Assembly (NCBI RefSeq): GCF_001645125.1
Contig: NZ_LXKA01000243.1
Coordinates: forward strand, 33,297-97,296
Source of the DNA: Paraburkholderia ginsengiterrae
GTDB taxonomy: Bacteria > Pseudomonadota > Gammaproteobacteria > Burkholderiales > Burkholderiaceae
DNA length: 64,000 bases
Direction: 5' to 3'
The position numbers were made by a program, and so were the translations under genes. The notes under the pieces are model-generated. The model worked only from the letters and a program-made list of their open reading frames with translations. It was not told where the DNA came from and did not search any database. Each line of letters begins with the position of its first letter. Position 1 is the first letter of the stretch. Below are positions 53,128 to 61,311 of this stretch, one piece after another.

Positions 53128-54597
53128 TCAGGACGACGAAGGCGTCTTCCGCGGCATCCCAAACCCGCCCAGCAGCGCCGCCAACGGTTGCTTGGAAGCC
53201 GGCTTCTGCGGCGCAGCCGAAGCAGCCGCGGCCTCCTCGATCTTCCGAACCGACGAAGGCGACGGCACATAAGGCTTCAGGAAGAAGTCATCCACCGGCT
53301 GCGCGCGATGATGATGCGGACGGTCGAACGAACCCGACGGTGCCCCCGTGCGCCGGCGGCTGCCGCGCTCTTCGCGTCCGTCGACACGCTCGCGGCGCGG
53401 CGGGCGCTCTTCGTGGTGATGACGCACCGGCGCATCCACCGTGAGGTGCTGCACTTCCAGCGGACGCTTGATCAGCTTCTCGATATCGGCGAGCTGCTTG
53501 CGCTCATTCGGGCTGCACAGCGACAACGCATCGCCCGACGCACCGGCGCGGCCGGTACGGCCGATACGGTGCACGTAGTCTTCCGCGTTGAACGGCAGGT
53601 CGAAGTTGATCACGGCGGGCAATTCGGCAATATCCAGACCGCGCGCGGCGACGTCGGTCGCCACCAGTGCCTCGATCTCGCCGCGCTTGAACGCGTCGAG
53701 CGCCTGCATCCGTTCATTCTGCGTGCGGTCGCCGTGAATCGCGGTCGCGACCACGCCGTCGCGCTCGAGACTGCGCGCGAGACGGCTCGCGCCGATCTTG
53801 CTGTTGCAGAACACGATGACCTGCTTGAGGCTACGCTCGCGGATCAGTTGCACAACCGCGCCCGTCTTGTCGCCCTCGGCCACTTCGTACACGATCTGCG
53901 TGACGTTGGTTGCCGTCGAATTGCTGCGCGCGACCTCAATGGTCTGCGGGTTGCGCAGGTAGGTCGCGGCGAGCTTCTTGATTTCGCCCGAGAACGTGGC
54001 CGAAAACAGCAGCGTCTGACGTTCTTTCGGCAGCAGATTCAGAATGCGCTGCAAATCCGGCAGGAAGCCCATGTCGAGCATGCGGTCGGCTTCGTCGAGC
54101 ACGAGGATCTGCACCTGCCCGAGGTTGGCGGTTTTCTGTTGCACGTGGTCGAGCAGCCGGCCCGGCGTGGCGATCAGAATTTCGACGCCGCGGCGCAATT
54201 GATCGGACTGCGGATTCATGTCCACGCCGCCGAACACCACGGCGCTGCGCAGCGCAGTGTGCTTCGCGTACGACTGCACGTTCGCGGCGACCTGATCGGC
54301 CAGTTCGCGGGTCGGCGTGAGGATCAGCGCGCGCACCGGATGGCGGGCGGGCGATGCACTCGTGCTGGCCTGCGGCAACAGGCGCTGGATGATCGGCAGC
54401 GAGAAGCTGGCGGTCTTGCCGGTGCCGGTTTGCGCGGCGCCCATCACGTCACGGCCGGCCAGCACGACGGGAATAGCCTGCGCCTGGATCGGCGTCGGCG
54501 TGGTGTAGCCCGATTCCTTGACGGCTCTCAGGATGTCGGGCGCGAGGCCGAATTGATCAAAAGTCGCAGTACTGGTCGTGACGGCTGTGTCGGACAT
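53128..54597 (-). CDS. rhlE: DEAD-box RNA helicase RhlE
   Basis: A 489-residue ATP-dependent RNA helicase. The Q-motif region (FDQFGLAPDILRAVKESGYTTPTPIQ), Walker A AQTGTGKTASF, DEAD in LVLDEADRMLDMG, SATFS and HRIGRTGRAG are all present. The C-terminal ~110 residues are basic and low-complexity (PPRRERVDGREERGSRRR), typical of RhlE tails that bind RNA. It converges on GluQ-RS. Confidence 0.95.
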   Translation of the reverse strand: MSDTAVTTSTATFDQFGLAPDILRAVKESGYTTPTPIQAQAIPVVLAGRDVMGAAQTGTGKTASFSLPIIQRLLPQASTSASPARHPVRALILTPTRELADQVAANVQSYAKHTALRSAVVFGGVDMNPQSDQLRRGVEILIATPGRLLDHVQQKTANLGQVQILVLDEADRMLDMGFLPDLQRILNLLPKERQTLLFSATFSGEIKKLAATYLRNPQTIEVARSNSTATNVTQIVYEVAEGDKTGAVVQLIRERSLKQVIVFCNSKIGASRLARSLERDGVVATAIHGDRTQNERMQALDAFKRGEIEALVATDVAARGLDIAELPAVINFDLPFNAEDYVHRIGRTGRAGASGDALSLCSPNERKQLADIEKLIKRPLEVQHLTVDAPVRHHHEERPPRRERVDGREERGSRRRTGAPSGSFDRPHHHRAQPVDDFFLKPYVPSPSSVRKIEEAAAASAAPQKPASKQPLAALLGGFGMPRKTPSSS

Positions 54598-54978
54598 GGT
54601 GGCTTTCGCTAAAAATGCGCTTGGCGCGTGCGCGCGGCAGCGGTCGGAACCGCGGAGGGCATCAGGATGAAGGCGGAGCCACGGCGTTCCGCACGGGACC
54701 CGACGGTAATGCGGGTAAAAATGCGGCCGGCTCCGGCCGGCGGATACACCCGCCGGAAAGGCCGGTATTGTAGCACTTCAGCAAAAACACTCATGGCGCA
54801 TGCGCCGGCTTTCTGCTTACGCCGGCGAAAGGGCATAGCCGCAGCGCCTTCCGCCGGTGGGGCAAAGCGCCCGCGCGCTCCGCTGGCAGCGTAGTTCGCG
54901 CAGGCGACAGTTGCGTGACAGGCGACGTGACAGCCGGCCTCTCCCGCGCCGTGGGAAAGGCCGCCTCGCCGCACCGCC
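54598..54978. other. Intergenic region upstream of rhlE
   Basis: A 381-bp region on the far side of rhlE with GC-rich inverted repeats (GGCCGGCTCCGGCC type around 54725-54740; CCGCCGG repeats near 54750). A TACAAT hexamer on the minus strand (54772-54767) is a possible -10, which would give rhlE a structured leader of about 160 nt, as is common for cold-responsive helicase genes. No gene seen. Confidence 0.45.
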
Positions 54979-56415
54979 TCACCACGTTTCGCGCATCACC
55001 ATCAGGCGCGGTTCGGTCATGTCTTCGATCGCGTAGCGCACGCCTTCGCGTCCGAGCCCCGAATCCTTCACGCCGCCATACGGCATGTTGTCGACCCGGA
55101 ACGACGGCACGTCGTTGATCACCACGCCGCCCACGTCGAGTTCGTCCCACGCGCGATGAGCGTGCGCGAGCGAATCGGTGAACACCCCCGCTTGCAGGCC
55201 GAAGTCGCTGTCGTTGACGGCTTCGAGCGCGGCGTCGAAATCGTCGAAACGCTCCAGCATCGCCACCGGCCCAAATGCTTCCTTGCGATACAGATCCGTA
55301 TCGGGCTTGACGCCCTCGAGCAGCGTGGCCTCGAACATCGCGCCCTCGACCTTGCCGCCCGCGACGATGACCGCGCCCGCCTTGACCGCGCTGTCCATCC
55401 AGCCGGCGAGACGCTTCGACTCCGATTCCGAGATCATCGGCCCGACGAAGGTCTTTTCGTCTTTCGGGTCGCCCATCACCAGCGACTTGGTCTTGGCGAT
55501 CAGTTTCTCGCGCAGCGCGTCATAGAGCTTCGTATGGACCAGAATCCGCTGCACGCCGATGCAGCTCTGCCCCGACTGATAGTACGCGCCGAAGGCGAGC
55601 CGTTCGACCACGTAGTCGAGCTTGTCGCCCTGGTCGCCGTCGACGATCGCCGCCGCATTGCCGCCCAGCTCCAGAATCACCTTCTTCTTGCCGGCCTTCC
55701 TCTTCAGGTCCCAGCCCACCGCGGGCGACCCGGTAAAGGACAGCAGTTTGAAACGCTCGTCGGTGGTAAACAGGTCCGCGCCGTCGCGGTGCGCCGGCAG
55801 AATCGAGAACGCGCCCTTCGGCAAGTCGGTCTCCGCCAGCACCTCGCCCATGATGAGCGCGCCGACCGGCGTGCGGCTCGCCGGTTTCAGCACGAACGGC
55901 ACGCCCGCGGCGATAGCCGGCGCCACTTTGTGCGCGGTCAGGTTGAGCGGAAAATTGAACGGCGAAATAAACGAGCACGGGCCGATCGGCACGCGCTTCA
56001 CGTAGCCGTGATAGCCCCGCGCGCGCGGCGAAATCTCCAGATTGATGATCTCGCCGTCAATGCGCACCGACTCCTCCGCGGCCACCTTGAACGTGTCGAT
56101 CAGGCGCGTGACCTCGCCTCTCGAGTCGTTGATCGGCTTGCCCGCCTCGATACACAACGCCAGCGCCAGTTCGTCGTAACGCTCGCGAAAGCGCTTCACG
56201 CAATGCTCGAGCACCGCCTGGCGCTTGAACGGCGGAAAGGCACGCAGGGCCGGCATGGCGTCGACGGCATGGCCGATCGCCTTGTCGATCGCGGCGGCGT
56301 CGGCCATCGCCACGCGGGTGGCCACTTCGCCGCTGAATTTATCGGTGACTTCGAGATCGGTGTTGGCGGCCACCGCCTCGTTGGCGAGGTAGTACGGGTA
56401 AGTCTTGTTCAACAT
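54979..56415 (-). CDS. NAD(P)-dependent aldehyde dehydrogenase
   Basis: A 478-residue aldehyde dehydrogenase: the catalytic Cys in YYQSGQSCIGVQRI, the general-base Glu in VILELGGNAAAIV and the cofactor stretch FTGSPAVGWDLKRKAG are present. The ATG at 56415 has AAGGAG a few bases upstream. Sequence landmarks are closest to the lactaldehyde/non-phosphorylating glyceraldehyde-3-phosphate/phosphonoacetaldehyde groups; the true substrate is open. It follows the ThDP-enzyme gene by 69 bp, suggesting one pathway. Confidence 0.92.
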   Translation of the reverse strand: MLNKTYPYYLANEAVAANTDLEVTDKFSGEVATRVAMADAAAIDKAIGHAVDAMPALRAFPPFKRQAVLEHCVKRFRERYDELALALCIEAGKPINDSRGEVTRLIDTFKVAAEESVRIDGEIINLEISPRARGYHGYVKRVPIGPCSFISPFNFPLNLTAHKVAPAIAAGVPFVLKPASRTPVGALIMGEVLAETDLPKGAFSILPAHRDGADLFTTDERFKLLSFTGSPAVGWDLKRKAGKKKVILELGGNAAAIVDGDQGDKLDYVVERLAFGAYYQSGQSCIGVQRILVHTKLYDALREKLIAKTKSLVMGDPKDEKTFVGPMISESESKRLAGWMDSAVKAGAVIVAGGKVEGAMFEATLLEGVKPDTDLYRKEAFGPVAMLERFDDFDAALEAVNDSDFGLQAGVFTDSLAHAHRAWDELDVGGVVINDVPSFRVDNMPYGGVKDSGLGREGVRYAIEDMTEPRLMVMRETW

Positions 56416-56484
56416 CACGCGTTCTCCTTGATCCAATGCACGTGGGCAGCAACCCAGCCTGCAAGGGCCGGGCTCCGCGGCCGT

Positions 56485-58137
56485 TCACAATTGCGCGGAC
56501 AGCCGCTTGATCTCGCGATTGAGCACGCGCTCGTTATCCGAATAGTCGATCGGCAGATCGATCACATGCACGCCGGGCGTCGCGAAGCATTCGCGCAGCA
56601 ACGGCGCGAACTGGTCCGCTGTTTCGATACGGTGCCCCTTCGCGCCGTAGCTCTCGGCATAGTCGACGAAGTCCGGATTGCGCAGCGTCATGCCGTAGTC
56701 CGGGAAATTCATGTTTTCCTGCTTCCAGCGGATCATGCCGAACGCGTCGTCGCGCAAGATCAGGACCACCAGATCGAGCTTCAGACGCACCGCCGTTTCC
56801 AGTTCCTGCGAGTTCATCATGAAGCCGCCGTCGCCGCACACCGCGATCACCTTGCGCTCCGGATGCACGATCTTGCTGGCAATTGCCGACGGCAGGCCCG
56901 CTCCCATCGACGCCAGCGCATTGTCGAGCAGCAGCGAGTTCGGTTCATGCGCGCGGTAGTAGCGGGCGAACCAGATCTTGTACATGCCGTTGTCCAGACA
57001 CACGATGCCGTCCACCGGCGTGGTCTCGTATACGTCGTTGACGATCCGCACCGGATACATCGGAAAACGGTCGTCGTGCTGGCCTTTGACGAGATGCGCC
57101 TCGAAGTGCGCCTTGATTTCCTTGAAGCGCGTGAAGTCCCAATGCTCCTGCCGCTCCTTGAGGCTTTCCTTGAGCTGCCACACGGCGTTGGCGATATCGC
57201 CGACCACTTCGATCTGCGGGAAGTACACCGTATCGACTTCCGCGCCGAGGAAGTTGACGTGAATCACCGTTTTCTCGTTCGCTTCGCCGGCGCGCATGAA
57301 GAACGGCGGCTTCTCGATCACGTCGTGACCGACGTTGATAATGCAGTCCGCGAGCTCGATCGCGCGGTGCACGAAGTCGCCGTCGGACAAAGTCGCATTG
57401 CCGAGCCACAGCGGGTGCGACTCGTCGATCACGCCCTTGCCCATCTGCGTCGTGAAGAACGGAATGCCGATCTGGTCGACGAACTCGCGCAGCATCTTGG
57501 TGGTGGTCTTGCGGTTGCCGCCCGCGCCGATCATCAGCAACGGATGCTTTGCCCGGGTGATCGCCTCGACCGCGCGCGCCACCGCTTTCTCCTCGGCGAC
57601 GGGCCGGCGGCTGAAGCTCTTCGGAATCGGTTTGCCGTCGCCCTCTTCATGCGCGACGTCTTCGGGCAATTCGAGGTGCGTGGCGCCGGGCCGTTCTTCT
57701 TCCGCCCGGCGAAACGCCTCGCGCACGGCCGCCGGAATATTGGCGTTCGACACGATCTGCCGCGTGTACTTGGTGAGCGGCTCCATCATGCGCACCACGT
57801 CGACGATCTGGAAATGCCCTTGCTTGCTCGACTTGATCGGCTTCTGGCCGGTGACCATCAGCATCGGCATGCCGCCCAGTTGCGCGTAAGCCGCGGCGGT
57901 GACGAAATTGGTCGCGCCGGGGCCGAGCGTGGCGAGACATACGCCGGTGCGGCCGGTCAGGCGCCCGTAGGTGGCGGCCATGAACCCGGCTGCCTGTTCA
58001 TGGCGCGTAAGGATCAGACGAATTTTCGAGCGGCGCAGCGATTCGAGCAGATCGAGATTTTCTTCGCCGGGAATACCGAACACGTACTCGACACCTTCGG
58101 CTTCCAGCGATTTGACGAACAGGTCTGATGCTTTCAT
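56485..58137 (-). CDS. ThDP-dependent acetolactate-synthase-like enzyme
   Basis: A 550-residue thiamine-diphosphate enzyme. The activating Glu is in TRHEQAAGFMAATYGR, and the ThDP-binding site is CGDGGFMMNSQELETAV. FAD-domain residues are partly kept (LGPGATNFVTAA). The sequence is an acetolactate synthase large-subunit/AlsS-like or related 2-oxo-acid decarboxylase; no regulatory small subunit follows, which argues for a catabolic rather than biosynthetic enzyme. The ATG at 58137 begins MKASDLFVKSLEAEGVEYVF. Operon with the aldehyde dehydrogenase is likely. Confidence 0.9.
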   Translation of the reverse strand: MKASDLFVKSLEAEGVEYVFGIPGEENLDLLESLRRSKIRLILTRHEQAAGFMAATYGRLTGRTGVCLATLGPGATNFVTAAAYAQLGGMPMLMVTGQKPIKSSKQGHFQIVDVVRMMEPLTKYTRQIVSNANIPAAVREAFRRAEEERPGATHLELPEDVAHEEGDGKPIPKSFSRRPVAEEKAVARAVEAITRAKHPLLMIGAGGNRKTTTKMLREFVDQIGIPFFTTQMGKGVIDESHPLWLGNATLSDGDFVHRAIELADCIINVGHDVIEKPPFFMRAGEANEKTVIHVNFLGAEVDTVYFPQIEVVGDIANAVWQLKESLKERQEHWDFTRFKEIKAHFEAHLVKGQHDDRFPMYPVRIVNDVYETTPVDGIVCLDNGMYKIWFARYYRAHEPNSLLLDNALASMGAGLPSAIASKIVHPERKVIAVCGDGGFMMNSQELETAVRLKLDLVVLILRDDAFGMIRWKQENMNFPDYGMTLRNPDFVDYAESYGAKGHRIETADQFAPLLRECFATPGVHVIDLPIDYSDNERVLNREIKRLSAQL

Positions 58138-58393
58138 TGAGGGTCTCGCTTGATGATACGGACGTGGGGCGTGAGTCCCACGGTTGGGGTCCGGAAACGA
58201 ACCATCGAAGACGACGAGCGCCACGCAGGCGGCGCGCGGCATTGGGTGACGGCATGCGACGACTGCACGGCCAATGCCACGCCGCACAGCTTACTACTCG
58301 AATGGAAATGACGTGTGCCGGCGGACAACGCGGCGAGAAAAAGGCCGGACATGGCGAGCGGCGGCATAGGAGAGGAAGGCCGCCGCATCGCGT

Positions 58394-58762
58394 CTAGCGG
58401 CTGATGGTGATGCAGTCCGAGAGCATCGGCGGCGCATTTTCGCCGTCCATCGCGTCATAGAGGTCGGCGCGCGGGCCCTTGGTCCACCACGTGTAACTGC
58501 CGGCCTGGTATTTCGCGCCGGACGCCGCGATCGTATTGACGAACAGCAGGCGCTTGCCCTTCACCGGCACGAGCGCGAAGCTCTGCCCGTTTGCCGTATT
58601 CCAGTAGGTGACCTGGAGAATCTTGCCGGTCGCGCAGGTGTATTTGTTCGTCTGGCGGTTCTTGGCCTGCATCTGCGCGAACTGCAACGGTTCGGCCCAC
58701 GCCGTGCCGTTGAGCGCCGCGAGACCCGCCGCCGTGGTTACCGCAACAAGCCATTTCTTCAT
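58394..58762 (-). CDS. MliC-family C-type lysozyme inhibitor
   Basis: A 122-residue exported protein. The ATG at 58762 opens a signal peptide (MKKWLVAVTTAAGLAALNG ... AWA). The mature domain has the MliC pattern YTCATGKILQVTYWNTANGQ, a YQAGSYTWWTKGPRADLYDA segment and a C-terminal Cys (LSDCITI). MliC/PliC proteins protect peptidoglycan from C-type lysozyme. Probably the last gene of a purT-led minus-strand unit. Confidence 0.82.
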   Translation of the reverse strand: MKKWLVAVTTAAGLAALNGTAWAEPLQFAQMQAKNRQTNKYTCATGKILQVTYWNTANGQSFALVPVKGKRLLFVNTIAASGAKYQAGSYTWWTKGPRADLYDAMDGENAPPMLSDCITISR

Positions 58763-58857
58763 GAGATGCCTCGATTGTTGCTGCACTTCGAATCCGGCTG
58801 GCGCGCCGCGCGTGGCGGTGACGGTGACGGTGATAGCTGCGGCTGACGGCGGATCGC

Positions 58858-59070
58858 TTATGGATCGATCACGTCGGCACACGCATCGGTCGGCGCGGCG
58901 GCGACGTGCCCCACCACCGGCAGGATCTTCAGACCGGCCGACGCGATCCTGCACGGTGCAGCCGCGAGGCCGCACCCGGTCAACCCGACACACAAAGCGA
59001 GCGCCACACCGAGTGCGCCGAACCTGCCGGCCCAAGCGCGCCGCGCGTTGTTGCTCAAATCCAGCGCCAT
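58858..59070 (-). CDS. Small lipoprotein of unknown function
   Basis: A 70-residue protein with a lipoprotein signal (LALCVGLTGCG, lipobox LTGC) and a short mature chain with two Cys and the end SAGLKILPVVGHVAAAPTDA. It resembles a small uncharacterised lipoprotein family of Burkholderiaceae. It starts 16 bp behind the purT stop and 95 bp before the MliC gene. Confidence 0.7.
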   Translation of the reverse strand: MALDLSNNARRAWAGRFGALGVALALCVGLTGCGLAAAPCRIASAGLKILPVVGHVAAAPTDACADVIDP

Positions 59071-59086
59071 AAAGACCTCGACTCCG

Positions 59087-60301
59087 TTACTTCGCCGACA
59101 CCGGCCGCACCGCCGCCGCGGCCTGCTTCGCCCGCGAGCGCGCTTCGTCAGTATTCTCGCCGGTGGCCAGCGCCACACCCATGCGGCGCTTGACGAAACT
59201 CTCCGGCTTGCCGAACAGGCGCAGATCCGCATTGGGCACCGCCAATGCCGCTGCAACGCCTTCAAACGCGATGCCCACTTCGTCCCGGCCGCCATAAATC
59301 ACCGCCGACGCCCCCGGCGCACGCAGCGACGTATCGACCGGCAAACCGAGAATCGCGCGCGCGTGCAATTCGAATTCCGAAAACCGTTGCGAGCACAGCG
59401 TGACGAGACCCGTGTCGTGCGGACGCGGACTCACTTCCGAAAACCATACGTCATCGCCGCGCACGAAAAGTTCCACGCCGAACAGGCCCCGGCCGCCGAG
59501 CGCGGCCGTCACCTTGTGCGCCACTTCGCGCGAACGTTCGAGCGCGAGCGGGCTCATGGGCTGCGGCTGCCACGATTCGACGTAGTCGCCCGCCACCTGC
59601 ACGTGGCCGATCGGGTCGCAGAAATACGTGCCGACTTCGCCGTTCGCCGGGTCGATGGCGCGCACCGTCAATTGCGTGATTTCGTACTCGAAGTCGATAA
59701 AGCCTTCGACGATCACACGCCCGTGATTCACGCGGCCGCCCGCCATCGCGTACTGCCATGCGGGTTCGACGTCGGCCTCGCTCCTGAGCACCGACTGCCC
59801 CTTGCCGGACGACGACATGACCGGCTTCACCACGCACGGATAGCCGACCTGGGCGATGCCGGCGCGCAGCTCCTCGAGCGAATCGGCGAAAGCGTACGGC
59901 GAGGTCGGCAAGCCGAGTTCCTCGGCGGCGAGACGGCGGATGCCTTCGCGGTTCATGGTGAGCTGGGTGGCGCGCGCGGTCGGGATCACTTCGGCGAGAC
60001 CGTCGGTTTCGATGGCCGCGAGCGCGTCGGTCGCGATCGCCTCGATCTCGGGGACGATCAGATGCGGGCGTTCCTGTTCGACCAGCGCGCGCAGCGCGGC
60101 ACGGTCGGTCATGTCGATCACGTGTGCGCGGTGCGCGACCTGGTGGCCCGGCGCATTCGGGTAACGGTCGACGGCGATCACTTCGACGCCCAGCCGTTGC
60201 AGCGCGATGATCACTTCCTTGCCGAGCTCGCCGGCGCCGAGCAGCATGACGCGCGTGGCGGACTCAGAAAGGGGCGTGCCGATCCGTTGGCCGATCTGCA
60301 T
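59087..60301 (-). CDS. purT: Formate-dependent phosphoribosylglycinamide formyltransferase
   Basis: A 404-residue ATP-grasp enzyme that makes formyl-GAR from GAR, formate and ATP in purine synthesis. N-terminal nucleotide fold [21 protein letters not shown], the ATP-grasp core [16 protein letters not shown] and [17 protein letters not shown] are diagnostic. Length and order match PurT. Confidence 0.97.
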   Translation of the reverse strand: MQIGQRIGTPLSESATRVMLLGAGELGKEVIIALQRLGVEVIAVDRYPNAPGHQVAHRAHVIDMTDRAALRALVEQERPHLIVPEIEAIATDALAAIETDGLAEVIPTARATQLTMNREGIRRLAAEELGLPTSPYAFADSLEELRAGIAQVGYPCVVKPVMSSSGKGQSVLRSEADVEPAWQYAMAGGRVNHGRVIVEGFIDFEYEITQLTVRAIDPANGEVGTYFCDPIGHVQVAGDYVESWQPQPMSPLALERSREVAHKVTAALGGRGLFGVELFVRGDDVWFSEVSPRPHDTGLVTLCSQRFSEFELHARAILGLPVDTSLRAPGASAVIYGGRDEVGIAFEGVAAALAVPNADLRLFGKPESFVKRRMGVALATGENTDEARSRAKQAAAAVRPVSAK

Positions 60302-60537
60302 GAGGTCTCCAGATAAAAGTCGGATGAGGGTGGGATTGGGGAGACCACGATGTTAACATGCCACCCCTGATGCCAACCCTGATACCAACCCCGATGCGCA
60401 CCCCGGCCTCATAGCCCGGCCACGCAGCCCGGATGCGCCACCTGCTTTGCACTCCATCTCGCACGCGAACGCTCTCGCGTGCGGCGAGCTTAGTGCGTTA
60501 CCCTTACGCCTTTGCCAGTTTTAAGAGGAACGACGCC

Positions 60538-61077
60538 ATGCTCCAAAGCTCCTCCGCGTGCGGTTTCGCGCGCTTTGCTCCGTATGCCCGCCAGACCATC
60601 GCCGCGTTGAGCGTCGCCGCGCTGCTGAGCGCCTGCGCAATCCCGAAACATCCGGACGCGGAAGCCGCCGCGCCCGATCCGTTCAATCCGGCGGCCGCGC
60701 AACTGCTCGACGACACCAGCTGGGTGCTGAGCGCCTGGAAGCAGGCCGACGGCACGGCGCGCGCGATCCCAACCGCCGATCAGGGCGCGCCGATCACGCT
60801 CACACTCTCCACCGCAGCCGGCCAGCGCCACGCCAGCGGGTTTTCCGGCTGCAACCGCTATATGGGCTCGTATGCGCTGAAAGACGGCAAGCTGAACTTC
60901 GGCACATTGGGCGGCACGCGCATGGCGTGCGCGACGCCGGGCGGACAGATTGAAGGCGCCTATCTCAACGCACTGACGCACATCGACCGTACCGGTGTAC
61001 AGATGCGCGCGCCGCAGCAGATGCAGCTCGTGCTCGATAACGGCGACACGCTGACTTTCGACCGCAGCACAAAATGA
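60538..61077 (+). CDS. META-domain lipoprotein (HslJ-like)
   Basis: A 179-residue envelope protein. The ATG at 60538 opens a signal with lipobox LLSAC. The META domain runs from about residue 55: LLDDTSWVLSAWKQADGTA, FSGCNRYMGSYALKDGKLNF and GGTRMACATPGGQIEGAYLNAL. Family members such as HslJ are linked to stress and novobiocin resistance; the exact role is unknown. Confidence 0.88.
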   Translation: MLQSSSACGFARFAPYARQTIAALSVAALLSACAIPKHPDAEAAAPDPFNPAAAQLLDDTSWVLSAWKQADGTARAIPTADQGAPITLTLSTAAGQRHASGFSGCNRYMGSYALKDGKLNFGTLGGTRMACATPGGQIEGAYLNALTHIDRTGVQMRAPQQMQLVLDNGDTLTFDRSTK

Positions 61078-61311
61078 GCGGCACGCGCAGCGCCCGGCGG
61101 ACCACGCGGTGTGCCGGGGGGCGCAGCGGTCAGCGCGGCGTGGAGTGCCATGTGAAGCGCGACGTGAAGCGCGCGCCGCGGCGGTCGGGATGCACTGAAT
61201 TACACACTGAATTGCAATTGGACGCAGGCATACTTGTGTCCGCCGTCGAAGCATCGGGCTTCGCCGGTTTAAACTCGACGGGTTGCGTTTCCGCGCGTCC
61301 GTCATTCGTTG

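Noticed and set aside
55156-58128. A 990-codon open frame spanning the aldehyde dehydrogenase and ThDP enzyme on the opposite strand
   Set aside because: It runs antisense to two genes with clear motifs, crosses their intergenic gap and has no recognisable domain.
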